From contig AP018280.1 in the NCBI GenBank assembly GCA_004296455.1, forward strand, positions 620,001-684,000: a stretch of DNA of 64,000 nt, written 5' to 3'. Under the pieces are notes generated by a model that made no database searches, had not been told where the DNA came from, and saw only the letters and a program-made list of their open reading frames with translations. Each line of letters begins with the position of its first letter. Position 1 is the first letter of the stretch. The stretch is from Calothrix sp. NIES-4101. Its GTDB lineage: Bacteria; Cyanobacteriota; Cyanobacteriia; Cyanobacteriales; Nostocaceae. Shown here in pieces: positions 45,319 to 53,639 of the stretch. Position numbers and translations under genes: made by a program.

Positions 45319-45834
45319 ATGAGCATCATCCATTTACCCTCAACAAAAACCACTGTTTCAAAATCTCCCACTGTTTCAACCTTAATTCGTCCCTCTTCAC
45401 CTTCTCTGTTAATTGCTTTCTTTAATGGAGCCGTACTGCCTATTCAAGCAGCAATTAATGCTCAGTTAGCTCGGTCAATAGGTTCTTTCCTTCTAGCTGG
45501 AGATATTTCCTACTTCGTAGGCATTATAGTTCTCCTAAGTCTTCTATTAACTGGCAAATTCGGACGACCAAGTTGGTCTGCGTTACCCAAAGCACCTTGG
45601 TGGGCTTTTTGTGGCGGATTGGTGGGTGCTTGGTACATAACCTCAAGTGCATACTTGACAACTAACTTGGGAACTACACTCACAATTGCGTTGATTGTCA
45701 GTGGTCAATCTTTCATGGGGATGCTGGTAGATCATTTTGGATGGCTCTCAGTGCAGCCTCGTCGTCTCACGCCTAACCGACGCATTGCTGGAGCATTATT
45801 ACTCTTAGCCGTTTTCTTTCTCACTTTGAAATAA
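45319..45834 (+). CDS. YdcZ/DUF606-family DMT permease, subunit 1
   Basis: The protein has 171 residues. After a serine/threonine-rich N-terminus come about five membrane helices. The family motifs FFNGAVLPIQAAINAQLAR, KAPWWAFCGGLVGAWYITSS and GMLVDHFGW are present. YdcZ proteins are half-size drug/metabolite transporters that pair with a second subunit. The neighbour at 45859 is such a partner but is broken. It may be co-transcribed with phytochelatin synthase, so glutathione-, phytochelatin- or metal-complex movement is conceivable; no substrate is known. Confidence 0.8.
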   Translation: MSIIHLPSTKTTVSKSPTVSTLIRPSSPSLLIAFFNGAVLPIQAAINAQLARSIGSFLLAGDISYFVGIIVLLSLLLTGKFGRPSWSALPKAPWWAFCGGLVGAWYITSSAYLTTNLGTTLTIALIVSGQSFMGMLVDHFGWLSVQPRRLTPNRRIAGALLLLAVFFLTLK

Positions 45835-45858
45835 GAGTTTTTAGTTTGGAGTATTAGT

Positions 45859-46510
45859 ATGGAAATTTTGCTAGCGATCGCTGGTGCTGGTTCTGCTGGC
45901 GGACTGCTTGCTTATGGTAGTGCTGCTAATGTTCGATTAATGCAAGTAATTCGTTCTGCGATCGGTGCTGCTACTGTTAATTTCACTATTGGATTTACAG
46001 CTTTAGCACTACTGATGCTGCTGGGAGTCATCGGCCCGCTATCCCTCAACCAATTGTCTCAAGCTCCTTGGTGGGCTTTCTTTGGCGGTGCTTTGGGAGC
46101 AACTTACGTAACGCTCAATACTCTACCCCTGTTAAGGTGTACCAATAATGTACTAGCCAGAAGTCCCATTCTTACGTTCTACCTCTAATCGCAGAACCTA
46201 AATTTTTAACGCAAGCATTATTTTTTGCCTTCAATTTTTAATGGATGCGGTGCTGAAACCCCTATAAATCGTCAGTACAAATGTTCACCTTAACAGGGGT
46301 ACGCTCAATACTCTCAGCATTCCTAAATTAGGTTTGACAAACACAACAATGGCTGTAGCATTTGGACAGATGCTGATGTCACTGATCATTGACCAGTTTG
46401 GTTTATTTGGGGTTATGAGTCATATCGTCAGTGCGCCCAGATTATTAGGAACTGGGCTTTTATTAGCCGCAGTTATACTTACACAATTAGATGCTAAACA
46501 CAACAGATAA
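45859..46510 (+). pseudogene. YdcZ/DUF606-family permease, subunit 2, interrupted by a short element
   Basis: The coding parts are 45859-46124 and 46315-46510. Removing the 176-bp element and one copy of its 14-bp duplication restores a 153-residue frame. The joined product has AGSAGGLLAYGSAANVRLMQ, QAPWWAFFGGALGATYVTL, then SIPKLGLTNTTMAVAFGQML and the VDHFG-like LIIDQFGLFGV motif. It is homologous to the gene just upstream. The insertion stops translation after 109 residues and would break a heterodimeric permease. Confidence 0.8.
46125..46300. mobile_element. 176-bp MITE-like element with 15-bp ends and 14-bp target duplication
   Basis: The ends are ACCCCTGTTAAGGTG and CACCTTAACAGGGGT, perfect. 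ACGCTCAATACTCT is duplicated at 46111-46124 and 46301-46314. There is no coding capacity. The 14-bp duplication is long; IS4-family members give around 10-13 bp, so a relative of these may supply the transposase. Confidence 0.85.
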
Positions 46511-46575
46511 CTGACCAATGATATATCTGATATCTGCAATAATTCAATCCATCATAGTTGAGATTTTCTTTGTTC

Positions 46576-47760
46576 ATGGATACTGAAGGATTTTATCGTC
46601 GTCCCTTACCTCCTCCTAGTATTTCTTTTGCTTCCCCTGATGGACGACAAATCTTTCAAGAAGCGATCGCATTAGGGGGTATGGAGGGTTATTTTCCCCT
46701 TGCCGAACAATTTCATACCCAATCAGAGCCAGCTTTTTGCGGGTTAGGTACTTTAGTCATGGTTCTCAACGCCTTATCAATTGATCCTGGGCGAATTTGG
46801 AAAGGTGTATGGAGATGGTACGGTGAAGAATTTCTCGAATGTTGCCAACCACTGAGTACAGTTAAAAATCAAGGTATTACTTTTGACGAATTTGTCTGTT
46901 TAGCACGTTGTAATGGAGCTAAAGTACAACCCTATCGTTACGACCAAAGCAACCTACAAGAGTTCCGAGAAGCTGTTAAGCAAGCCACCTTTCTACCTCA
47001 AGGTTTACATTTAGTTGTTTGCTATTCACGACAAGTTGTAGGACAAACTGGGGATGGACACTTTTCACCAGTGGGAGGATACCATCCGGAACGTGACCTT
47101 GTGTTGCTTTTAGATGTAGCTCGTTTTAAATACCCACCTCACTGGGTTCCCTTAAATGTTTTATGGAATGCTCTACAACCCATTGATACTGCAACTGGTA
47201 AGTGTCGTGGCTATATCCTTATTTCTAATAAGAATATTTCCAGTCAAAACTTCTTTCATGTAGGAGTTGATATACATCAATGGGCGATAGTTGTGCCTTA
47301 TTTTAAGGATATTGCACCAACTTTACTGGCTCAAGAACAGCCAGATTCATTATTTGCGTTACTAGATACGATATTAATAAATTTGCCACTAGAGTTAACT
47401 TCTGTTCTCTGCATTACTGGAGATAATCTATCAAATGAATTTTTTGAGATATGGTGCTGTTTATTGGAAGAAATTAAATCGCATCCTTTATGGACAGTTG
47501 CTCAAGACGTACTGTTGACTAGAAATTTCCCTGAAACTTCTGTTACAGGAAAGTGGCAACTCCAAGAGAAAAACTTAGCTTATTTGCTAACAATGTTTCT
47601 TTTATCTTGTCCAGAGGAAATTTATCAACCGCTAAATGAGCATTTGCGTTCTCAGATATATCAACTCCGAGAAATTGATAGGCTGCCGCCACTGATGCGT
47701 CAGGAAGTAGTTAGCTTAAAAGAACAAATGTTAGCGTTACAGAATTTATTTCAAACATGA
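46576..47760 (+). CDS. Phytochelatin synthase, full-length plant-like form
   Basis: About 394 residues from ATG 46576 (a TTG at 46558 is less likely). The catalytic domain is plant-like: FYRRPLPPPSISFASPDGRQ, TQSEPAFCGLGTLVMVLNAL, DVARFKYPPHWVPLNVLW. The triad is C55, H162 (QTGDGHFSPVGGY) and D180 (LLLDVARF), nearly the plant numbering. Cysteines at 89/90, 108 and 112 also match. A roughly 170-residue C-terminal domain follows, ending LPPLMRQEVVSLKEQM, as in eukaryotic enzymes. It makes phytochelatins from glutathione, which chelate Cd, Cu or Zn. The short cyanobacterial homologues lack this domain. It lies behind the YdcZ genes, likely under MerR promoter 6. Confidence 0.93.
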   Translation: MDTEGFYRRPLPPPSISFASPDGRQIFQEAIALGGMEGYFPLAEQFHTQSEPAFCGLGTLVMVLNALSIDPGRIWKGVWRWYGEEFLECCQPLSTVKNQGITFDEFVCLARCNGAKVQPYRYDQSNLQEFREAVKQATFLPQGLHLVVCYSRQVVGQTGDGHFSPVGGYHPERDLVLLLDVARFKYPPHWVPLNVLWNALQPIDTATGKCRGYILISNKNISSQNFFHVGVDIHQWAIVVPYFKDIAPTLLAQEQPDSLFALLDTILINLPLELTSVLCITGDNLSNEFFEIWCCLLEEIKSHPLWTVAQDVLLTRNFPETSVTGKWQLQEKNLAYLLTMFLLSCPEEIYQPLNEHLRSQIYQLREIDRLPPLMRQEVVSLKEQMLALQNLFQT

Positions 47761-47924
47761 TCAAATTAAATGTACAACAGTTTGTATATTTGTGTAATAT
47801 GTGTAGAGAGCTTATACGTAAAGTCTCTACATTTCTTCCTGTTTAAGTTTTTTCTCTTTTAGATGAGTGTATCTTCATACAAAATCGGTATTACCTCTGC
47901 CTTTATGTTTCTATTTGTTATAAA

Positions 47925-48284
47925 CTAGATTTTTTTGATAATAAAGTCTACATCACTTGAAATACTCTGTGATGAGTTAGATTTAGCATAGTGATGTTGT
48001 GCAAGCCAAGCACGAACTTCCTCTTCAGATAACGCATGGAAACGATTTCCGATTAGTGAATCATCAATAATCCACCAGATATTTTCCATGCGATCGCTTG
48101 TCTGCCAAATAAAAGCAGTTGAACTATCCATCAAAGCTAGAGCGATCGCTCTAGCCGCATGATTCAAAAGTTGGCTGGCTTCTTGAAATCGAGGTCTAAA
48201 TCCATCAGAAATATCTGAAGGTGTCCATTCTTGTTTTTGGTAAGTTTGAAAATCATCAAAAAATTTACTGGGTATTATTCTCAT
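47925..48284 (-). CDS. Unknown 119-residue protein in the MerR regulon
   Basis: The start at 48284 is chosen because it lies downstream of MerR promoter 7; a longer start at 48374 would place the promoter in the coding region. Visible features: MRIIPSKFFDDFQTYQKQEW, ARAIALALMDSSTAFIWQT, EEEVRAWLAQHHY, and a lysine C-terminus. There is no signal peptide, membrane segment or metal motif, and I do not recognise the family. The promoter ties it to metal response, so a stress-protective or regulatory role is inferred only. Two HIP1-like sites lie in the gene. Confidence 0.6.
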   Translation of the reverse strand: MRIIPSKFFDDFQTYQKQEWTPSDISDGFRPRFQEASQLLNHAARAIALALMDSSTAFIWQTSDRMENIWWIIDDSLIGNRFHALSEEEVRAWLAQHHYAKSNSSQSISSDVDFIIKKI

Positions 48285-48312
48285 AACTAACTTTTCGCAA
48301 CTCAATAATTTA

Positions 48313-48344
48313 ATCTTTAATGCTCCATTTAACTGGAGAGTCAA
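48313..48344 (-). promoter_or_regulatory. MerR-type promoter 7
   Basis: Minus strand: -35 TTGACT, 20-bp spacer with CTCCA-GTTAAA-TGGAG, -10 AAAGAT. It drives the unknown gene at 48284. Confidence 0.75.
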
Positions 48345-48462
48345 GAGATCACGAGAAAAACTTTTATGAAGCAAAACAGAGTTATAAATTTAGATAAAGA
48401 AAGTTAATTTGTAATTAATATCAAAGAAATTCATACAAATTATTAAGATTGTATTCATAAAC

Positions 48463-48494
48463 TTGAATCTCCACCTAACAGGAGAGTTGACAAT
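48463..48494 (+). promoter_or_regulatory. MerR-type promoter 8
   Basis: Plus strand: -35 TTGAAT, 20-bp spacer with CTCCA-CCTAAC-AGGAG, -10 GACAAT. It drives the thioredoxin-like gene at 48523, divergent from promoter 7. Confidence 0.65.
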
Positions 48495-48522
48495 ACTAGT
48501 AAAGTAATTGTTGGTGGAGATT

Positions 48523-48792
48523 ATGACAAAACGTCAAATTGAAATATTTACAGCCAATTGTCCTCTTTGTGACGAAACAGTCCGTACAGTGCAAGAATTA
48601 GCTTGCTCAAATTGTGAAGTATTAGTCTATGACTTGCATTCAAGTCAAGAAAAGCAAACTTATCTAGCGAAAGCTGAACATTATGGAGTTCAGTCAGTGC
48701 CAGCGATCGCTATCAACGGAGTGTTAGTGCTGACAGGTAAACCAACTCGTGACCAATTGCTAGCAGTGGGTGTGGGTCAACCACTGAATTAA
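48523..48792 (+). CDS. Small thioredoxin-fold protein (CPLC motif)
   Basis: About 89 residues from ATG 48523 (GGTGGAG upstream). It has a beta strand then a CxxC redox motif (IEIFTANCPLCDETV), a second Cys pair (ACSNC) and the cis-proline segment (YGVQSVPAIAINGVLVLTG) of a glutaredoxin or thioredoxin-like fold. Similar small proteins occur in metal-resistance clusters, where they may reduce thiols or bind metal. MerR promoter 8 sits just upstream, so it is probably metal-induced. Confidence 0.8.
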   Translation: MTKRQIEIFTANCPLCDETVRTVQELACSNCEVLVYDLHSSQEKQTYLAKAEHYGVQSVPAIAINGVLVLTGKPTRDQLLAVGVGQPLN

Positions 48793-49183
48793 GCATGGAT
48801 GTTAAACGAAGTCCCAACAGCACGATCGCCTTTAGCAATCTCCTTCGGGCGATCGCATCTATCACGACACTAGTAAGGATGCGATCGCCTTGATTATGTA
48901 AAGAAACGTGTACAAGAAGAATATTTCATCCTCTTTTCATCTCTAGATGTAAATCTTAAAGTATAGGTTTTTGTTGAAGATAAAACGATCTAGCTATTTT
49001 ATTGGAAAACAAATTAACTTGATTTTTGCAAGAAAGGTGAAGCCAAAAAAACTTGCATAATACTTGATGTCTGAGCAATTTTATTGAGTTTAATTTAAAA
49101 TTTTTCGTCTCACAAGTTCCTCACAATCTCTCGATAATTTCATAAATATAAGTTGTCTTTAACTCCTAAAATGAGGTGGGGTT
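48793..49183. other. Intergenic region with HIP1 cluster and promoter of DUF305 gene 2
   Basis: The left part holds three closely spaced GCGATCGC-type sites. The TTCAT-N6-TTCAT repeat is at 48926-48941. No gene is seen. Confidence 0.5.
48926..48941. promoter_or_regulatory. TTCAT-N6-TTCAT direct repeat, site 4
   Basis: TTCATCCTCTTTTCAT, 11-bp period, 243 bp before the DUF305 gene at 49184. It belongs to the same set as the sites at 20448, 20554 and 23179. Confidence 0.6.
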
Positions 49184-49885
49184 ATGAAAACAAAAACATT
49201 GTTTTATGGCTTGGCAGGTCTATTAACCAGTAGTATGCTCGCTGGATTAGTAATTTTAAATAACGCACAAGCTCAGGTTTCAAACTCAGAACATAATACT
49301 CATCATCCATCTACAGAAACTACTCCTCCTCCACAAAGAGGGATGATGAATAATATGGATCAACATTTCATTGAAATGATGATTCCTCATCACACTCAAG
49401 CAATGGAAATGGCTGATATCGCATTAAGTCGCGCTCAACGCCCAGAAATTAAAAAGCTAGCAGCAGCTATTAAAAACGACCAAAACCGTGAAATTCAGCA
49501 AATGAAAGCTTGGTATAAGGCGTGGTATGGGAAAGAAGTACCTGCAACAGCCATGAATCGTCAAGAAATGATGGCAATGCACCAAGGCATGAGTCAACAA
49601 ATGAACCCAGACATGATGAAAATGCCGATGAACTGCAACATGATGGGTATGAAGGTAGATTTGGAAGCCTTGAAAAATGCACCAGATTTTGACAAAGAAT
49701 TTATCCGTCAGATGCTTCCTCATCATCGTATGGCTGTAATGATGTCGCAGATGGCGACTAAAAAAGCTACCAAACCAGAAATTCGTAATTTAGCTCAGTC
49801 CATCATTAAAACTCAAACGGCTGAAATTAACCAGATGGAGCAATGGTATCAGGCTTGGTATAAGTCAAAGCCTGAAGCAAGTTGA
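49184..49885 (+). CDS. DUF305 protein 2, secreted, methionine/histidine-rich
   Basis: The protein has 233 residues. The signal peptide (GLAGLLTSSMLAGLVILNNAQA) is followed by two DUF305 units (FIEMMIPHHTQAMEMADIAL; FIRQMLPHHRMAVMMSQMAT) with a methionine-rich linker (MAMHQGMSQQMNPDMMKMPM). The HH pairs and many Met fit periplasmic copper binding. It resembles the gene at 20630 but has no lipobox. It opens a plus-strand cluster with the YHS and P-type ATPase genes, behind TTCAT site 4. Confidence 0.9.
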   Translation: MKTKTLFYGLAGLLTSSMLAGLVILNNAQAQVSNSEHNTHHPSTETTPPPQRGMMNNMDQHFIEMMIPHHTQAMEMADIALSRAQRPEIKKLAAAIKNDQNREIQQMKAWYKAWYGKEVPATAMNRQEMMAMHQGMSQQMNPDMMKMPMNCNMMGMKVDLEALKNAPDFDKEFIRQMLPHHRMAVMMSQMATKKATKPEIRNLAQSIIKTQTAEINQMEQWYQAWYKSKPEAS

Positions 49886-49980
49886 ATTCCAGGCAGCAGT
49901 AGGAAAGAGAATTTGGCTTGTTTCTTTGATTCCTAGCAGGTGGTTTACCGCAAGTGCATCTGTTCTCAAGGAGGTCAATT

Positions 49981-50157
49981 ATGTGGAATTTTTTTAGACG
50001 CAAGCGCCAACAAGATAGTGACAACATTGCTGTAGACCCGATATGTGGCATGGCTGTAGAAAAGGCTACAGCATTGAAGTCCGAGCGAGACGGAGAGACT
50101 TACTATTTTTGCAGCCAGACTTGCCTGCATACCTTTGAATCACAACCAGTAAGATGA
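49981..50157 (+). CDS. Stand-alone YHS-domain protein
   Basis: The protein has 58 residues with a perfect AAGGAGG 6 bp before ATG 49981. It is a basic N-terminus followed by one YHS/TRASH-like domain: [20 protein letters not shown], then [13 protein letters not shown]. The C-x-CxxxC-type cysteines probably bind Cu or Zn. It is almost a duplicate of the N-terminal domain of the ATPase that starts 17 bp later, so it may deliver metal to it. Confidence 0.85.
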   Translation: MWNFFRRKRQQDSDNIAVDPICGMAVEKATALKSERDGETYYFCSQTCLHTFESQPVR

Positions 50158-50173
50158 AGGAGTTCATGGAAAG

Positions 50174-52351
50174 ATGGCAAGAACTCACGAGCATCACGGA
50201 CATAGACACGCAAGCCTTGTACCCGAACCAGGCGGGATGGCGAAAGACCCTATCTGTGGGATGACAGTACCTAAAGCCACATCCTTGAGGACAGAAAGAG
50301 GTGGACGCGCTTACTATTTTTGTAGCCAAACTTGCTTAAACACATTTTTAGATCCTGAGCGGGAACTCAAATCTATGCGTACTCGCGTCGCTGTTGCGAT
50401 GACGGGGGTACTATTTTTAGCAATTCTGCGAGCGGCTGCATTTCTGGGACTGGCAGCAGGCATAAGTCTCTTAAGCTGGGTGCCGATTTCGGCTCTACCC
50501 TGGTTCACCTGGGGAATGTGGCTTTTCATCTTGGCAACACCTGTACAGTTTATTGGCGGCTGGTCATTTTACGTCGGAGCGTGGAATGCCATCAAAAGCC
50601 GCAATGTAAACATGGATTTCCTAATTGCTTTAGGAACTAGTGTTGCCTATTTCTATAGTGTGGCCGTAATTTTCTTTCCTAATTTTCTACCTGTTCAAGT
50701 TGAGCAGCGCGACGTTTATTTTGAAGTTTCTGCCGTCGTCATTGCCTTTGTTTTATTAGGCAAGTATATGGAAGAAATTATCAAAAAGAACTCATCAGCA
50801 GCAGTACGCAAACTTCTAGATTTAAAACCTGCCACCGCCAGAGTTATCCGCGATGGCATGGAGATGGAAATTCCGGCAGAGCAAGTAATGGTAGGCGAAA
50901 CCGTGATTGTCCGTCCGGGGGAAAAAGTACCAACGGATGGAGTTGTGCTGGATGGATCTTCATCTGTGGATGAGTCAATGCTAACAGGGGAGTCACTACC
51001 AGTAGAGAAGCAAGCCGGAGCGGCGGTGATTGGTGGTACTTTGAACCGAACAGGAGCTTTCAGTTTCCAAGCGACTCGTGTCGGCTCTGAAACTGCTCTG
51101 GCTCAAATCATCAAAATTGTGGAGGAAGCCCAGACAAGTACAGCTCAAGTCCAACGGTTGGCGGATAAAGTGACGGGTTATTTTGTGCCTGCGGTTGTGG
51201 GAATTGCCGTGCTTGCTTTTCTTGGGTGGTTACTTGTCGGGAACTTTCCCCAAGCTTTACTCGCATTTATTGCTGTGTTAATTATTTCTTGCCCCTGTGC
51301 TTTGGGTATTGCTACTCCCGCCGCGTTGATGGTTGGTGTGGGTAAGGGCGCAGAAGCCGGGATTTTGATTCGGGGTGGTGAAATTTTAGAACGAGCTGAA
51401 AAGCTTTCCACTGTTATTTTTGACAAAACTGGAACCTTGACTCGTGGTGAGCCTAGTGTGACGGATATTGTAGCCTTGGCAGAACGCCCAAAAGATGAAA
51501 TTCTCCGGTTGGCTGCGGCTGTAGAAGCGGGTTCAGAACATCCTTTGGGTGAAGCAATTGTGCGCGCCGCCAAACACCAAATGCTAGATATTCCGAAAGT
51601 GAATAATTTTGAGGCAATTCCCGGACATGGGATTCGGGGAGAAATCAATCGCGATCGCATTTTACTTGGTAATCGCCGCTTGTTTAGAGAGCAAGGCTAT
51701 CAGATAAATCCGGCAACAGAAGAGATACTAACTCGCCTAGAATCTGATGGTAAAACAGCCATGCTGGTTGGTTGTAATGGTTTGCTGATGGGGATTGTAG
51801 CAGTAGCCGACACCATCAAACCTGAAGCCAAAGAAGCGATCGCTGCTTTGCGACGAGAAAAAGTCAAAGTCGTCATGCTCACTGGAGATAACCAGCGTAC
51901 TGCCGAAGCGATCGCCCGTCAACTAGGAATCGATAAGGTAATTGCTGAGGTATTACCCGGCGATAAAGCCCAAGTCGTCAAAGATATTCAACGACGCGGC
52001 GAAGTTGTGGCAATGGTGGGAGACGGTGTTAATGATGCACCCGCCTTAGCAACTGCTGACATTGGGATTGCGATTGGTTCTGGTGCAGATGTGGCTAAGG
52101 AAACAGGCGGGATCATTTTGGTGAAAAACGATGTGCGGGATGTTGTTACCTCGATTCGCCTATCTCGTGCCACGATGCTCAAAATTAAACAAAACTTATT
52201 CTGGGCATTTATTTACAACTCCATTGGCATTCCTATCGCTGCCTTCGGTTTACTCAACCCAATGATTGCCGCAGCTGCGATGGCTTTGAGTTCCTTGTCA
52301 GTAATTGTTAATTCATCGCTGTTGAAAGGATTTAAGTTATCCAGCACATAG
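50174..52351 (+). CDS. P1B-type heavy-metal ATPase with N-terminal His stretch and YHS domain
   Basis: The protein has 725 residues. A His-rich start ([12 protein letters not shown]) and a YHS domain ([27 protein letters not shown]) replace the HMA domain. Eight membrane helices are expected. The CPC motif ([13 protein letters not shown]), [12 protein letters not shown] phosphorylation site, SEHPLGEAI and [12 protein letters not shown] hinge are complete. The class exports Cu(I) or related soft metals. It is intact and may compensate for the broken ATPase at 41010. The cluster continues with small membrane genes in the same direction. Confidence 0.92.
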   Translation: MARTHEHHGHRHASLVPEPGGMAKDPICGMTVPKATSLRTERGGRAYYFCSQTCLNTFLDPERELKSMRTRVAVAMTGVLFLAILRAAAFLGLAAGISLLSWVPISALPWFTWGMWLFILATPVQFIGGWSFYVGAWNAIKSRNVNMDFLIALGTSVAYFYSVAVIFFPNFLPVQVEQRDVYFEVSAVVIAFVLLGKYMEEIIKKNSSAAVRKLLDLKPATARVIRDGMEMEIPAEQVMVGETVIVRPGEKVPTDGVVLDGSSSVDESMLTGESLPVEKQAGAAVIGGTLNRTGAFSFQATRVGSETALAQIIKIVEEAQTSTAQVQRLADKVTGYFVPAVVGIAVLAFLGWLLVGNFPQALLAFIAVLIISCPCALGIATPAALMVGVGKGAEAGILIRGGEILERAEKLSTVIFDKTGTLTRGEPSVTDIVALAERPKDEILRLAAAVEAGSEHPLGEAIVRAAKHQMLDIPKVNNFEAIPGHGIRGEINRDRILLGNRRLFREQGYQINPATEEILTRLESDGKTAMLVGCNGLLMGIVAVADTIKPEAKEAIAALRREKVKVVMLTGDNQRTAEAIARQLGIDKVIAEVLPGDKAQVVKDIQRRGEVVAMVGDGVNDAPALATADIGIAIGSGADVAKETGGIILVKNDVRDVVTSIRLSRATMLKIKQNLFWAFIYNSIGIPIAAFGLLNPMIAAAAMALSSLSVIVNSSLLKGFKLSST

Positions 52352-52372
52352 TCCTAGAAAAGGAGGTTTTTT

Positions 52373-52633
52373 ATGATTCATCAACATAAACATTATTCCC
52401 TCCAGCTTGATAACCTATCTGCAAACCAGGCACTATTTGTTGTCTTCATTGTTAGTGCTTTTTTACTGGTAGCAGTTTCTCGCTCACCTATAGTTTCTAT
52501 CTTTCTTTACACCCTGCCACTGGTCTTTATTTTGATGTCTCTTCCTATCTCAATTAAATTTTTTAGGAAAAAGCCAGTAGCAAATAATCTACCTCTAATG
52601 TTGCCGCCAGCTAAAAAGCTGATTTCGCTGTAA
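52373..52633 (+). CDS. Small two-helix membrane protein, unknown
   Basis: The protein has 86 residues with AAGGAGG 8 bp before the ATG. It starts MIHQHKHYSLQLDN, then has two hydrophobic segments (LFVVFIVSAFLLVAVS and FLYTLPLVFILMSLPI) and a basic tail. I do not recognise the family. It lies 22 bp behind the ATPase and is likely co-transcribed; the histidine-containing start could bind metal. Confidence 0.6.
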   Translation: MIHQHKHYSLQLDNLSANQALFVVFIVSAFLLVAVSRSPIVSIFLYTLPLVFILMSLPISIKFFRKKPVANNLPLMLPPAKKLISL

Positions 52634-52677
52634 AGCTAGACAAGTAAGAAATTTTAATTACTACAACTTAAGAAAAC

Positions 52678-52911
52678 ATGGCTCATCCACACAATCATCA
52701 ATCTAGCACAAGAATATCAGTTGTAAAAATCGCATGGTTTGTCTTTCTCGCTATCATCGCCTTCTTTCTCATAACAGAACATTGGGCGCATATACTTGGT
52801 CTTCCGCCGCTATTCTTAGTTCTGGGAATTTGTATACTTATGCACTTATTCATGATGCATGGACATGGCGGGCATGGGGGAGGCGGTGGAGATAATAACC
52901 AATCTCAATAA
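52678..52911 (+). CDS. DUF2933 small membrane protein
   Basis: The protein has 77 residues. A His-containing N-terminus precedes two membrane segments (IAWFVFLAIIAFFLITEHWA and LFLVLGICILMHLFMMHG). A glycine/histidine tail follows (HGHGGHGGGGG). The plan EHWAHILG then LHLFMH-G-HG is typical of DUF2933, found beside copper ATPases and isoprenylcysteine methyltransferase-like genes. The metal-binding tail suggests a role in envelope metal handling; function is unknown. Confidence 0.8.
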   Translation: MAHPHNHQSSTRISVVKIAWFVFLAIIAFFLITEHWAHILGLPPLFLVLGICILMHLFMMHGHGGHGGGGGDNNQSQ

Positions 52912-52964
52912 AGGCAATTGGCACAAAAGAACTAATACTTCACCACAAGAAAGGAAAATGAATT

Positions 52965-53618
52965 ATGAAAGATATCCCTGCTTATGGTCTTTGGTCTTTA
53001 GTAATTATCAATTCACTGATATTCATCATTTTTGCCTTCAGCTTCACAAAGCCAAAAAGTCCTCGTGATTGGCGTTTATTTGGTGCTTTCTCAGCCTTTA
53101 TTGTCGCTTTATTTACAGAAATGTATGGGTTTCCATTGACCCTTTACTTACTATCAGGTTGGTTGCAAACTCGCTATCCCAAACTGGATATTTTCTCCCA
53201 TGATACTGGACATCTCTGGTGGACATTACTAGGTTGGAAAGGCAACCCCCACTTAAACCCAATTCACATTTTAAGTAACGTGTTAGTTTTTGGTGGACTC
53301 ATCTATCTTAGCTCTGCTTGGGAAGTCCTTTACAAAGCCCAGCGCAGCCACACATTAGCGATCTCTGGACCTTATGCAACGATTCGTCATCCCCAATATG
53401 TTGCTTTTATCCTCATCATGTTCGGATTCCTGCTTCAGTGGCCGACAATTTTAACGCTGTTGATGTTCCCAATTTTGGTGTGGATGTATACCAAGTTGGC
53501 ACACCAGGAAGAACGTGAGGTACGAGCAGAATTTGGCGAAGAGTACGATCGCTATGCCAGCAATACACCAGCTTTTTTCCCTCGTCTGGAAGATACCACC
53601 AAGAGAAGTAATACCTAA
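52965..53618 (+). CDS. Isoprenylcysteine carboxyl-methyltransferase-like membrane protein
   Basis: The protein has 217 residues with several membrane helices. The C-terminal signature is present: GPYATIRHPQYVAFILIMFG, then HQEEREVRAEFGEEYDRY, the SAM-binding pattern of the ICMT/PEMT-like family. It probably methylates a membrane substrate. Such genes often adjoin DUF2933 in copper clusters, and here the two are 53 bp apart. The substrate is not known. Confidence 0.85.
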   Translation: MKDIPAYGLWSLVIINSLIFIIFAFSFTKPKSPRDWRLFGAFSAFIVALFTEMYGFPLTLYLLSGWLQTRYPKLDIFSHDTGHLWWTLLGWKGNPHLNPIHILSNVLVFGGLIYLSSAWEVLYKAQRSHTLAISGPYATIRHPQYVAFILIMFGFLLQWPTILTLLMFPILVWMYTKLAHQEEREVRAEFGEEYDRYASNTPAFFPRLEDTTKRSNT

Positions 53619-53639
53619 AATATTGGGAGAACTAAGTAA

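Noticed and set aside
50066-52182. Minus-strand open frames inside the YHS ATPase gene
   Set aside because: They are shadows of a complete P-type ATPase.
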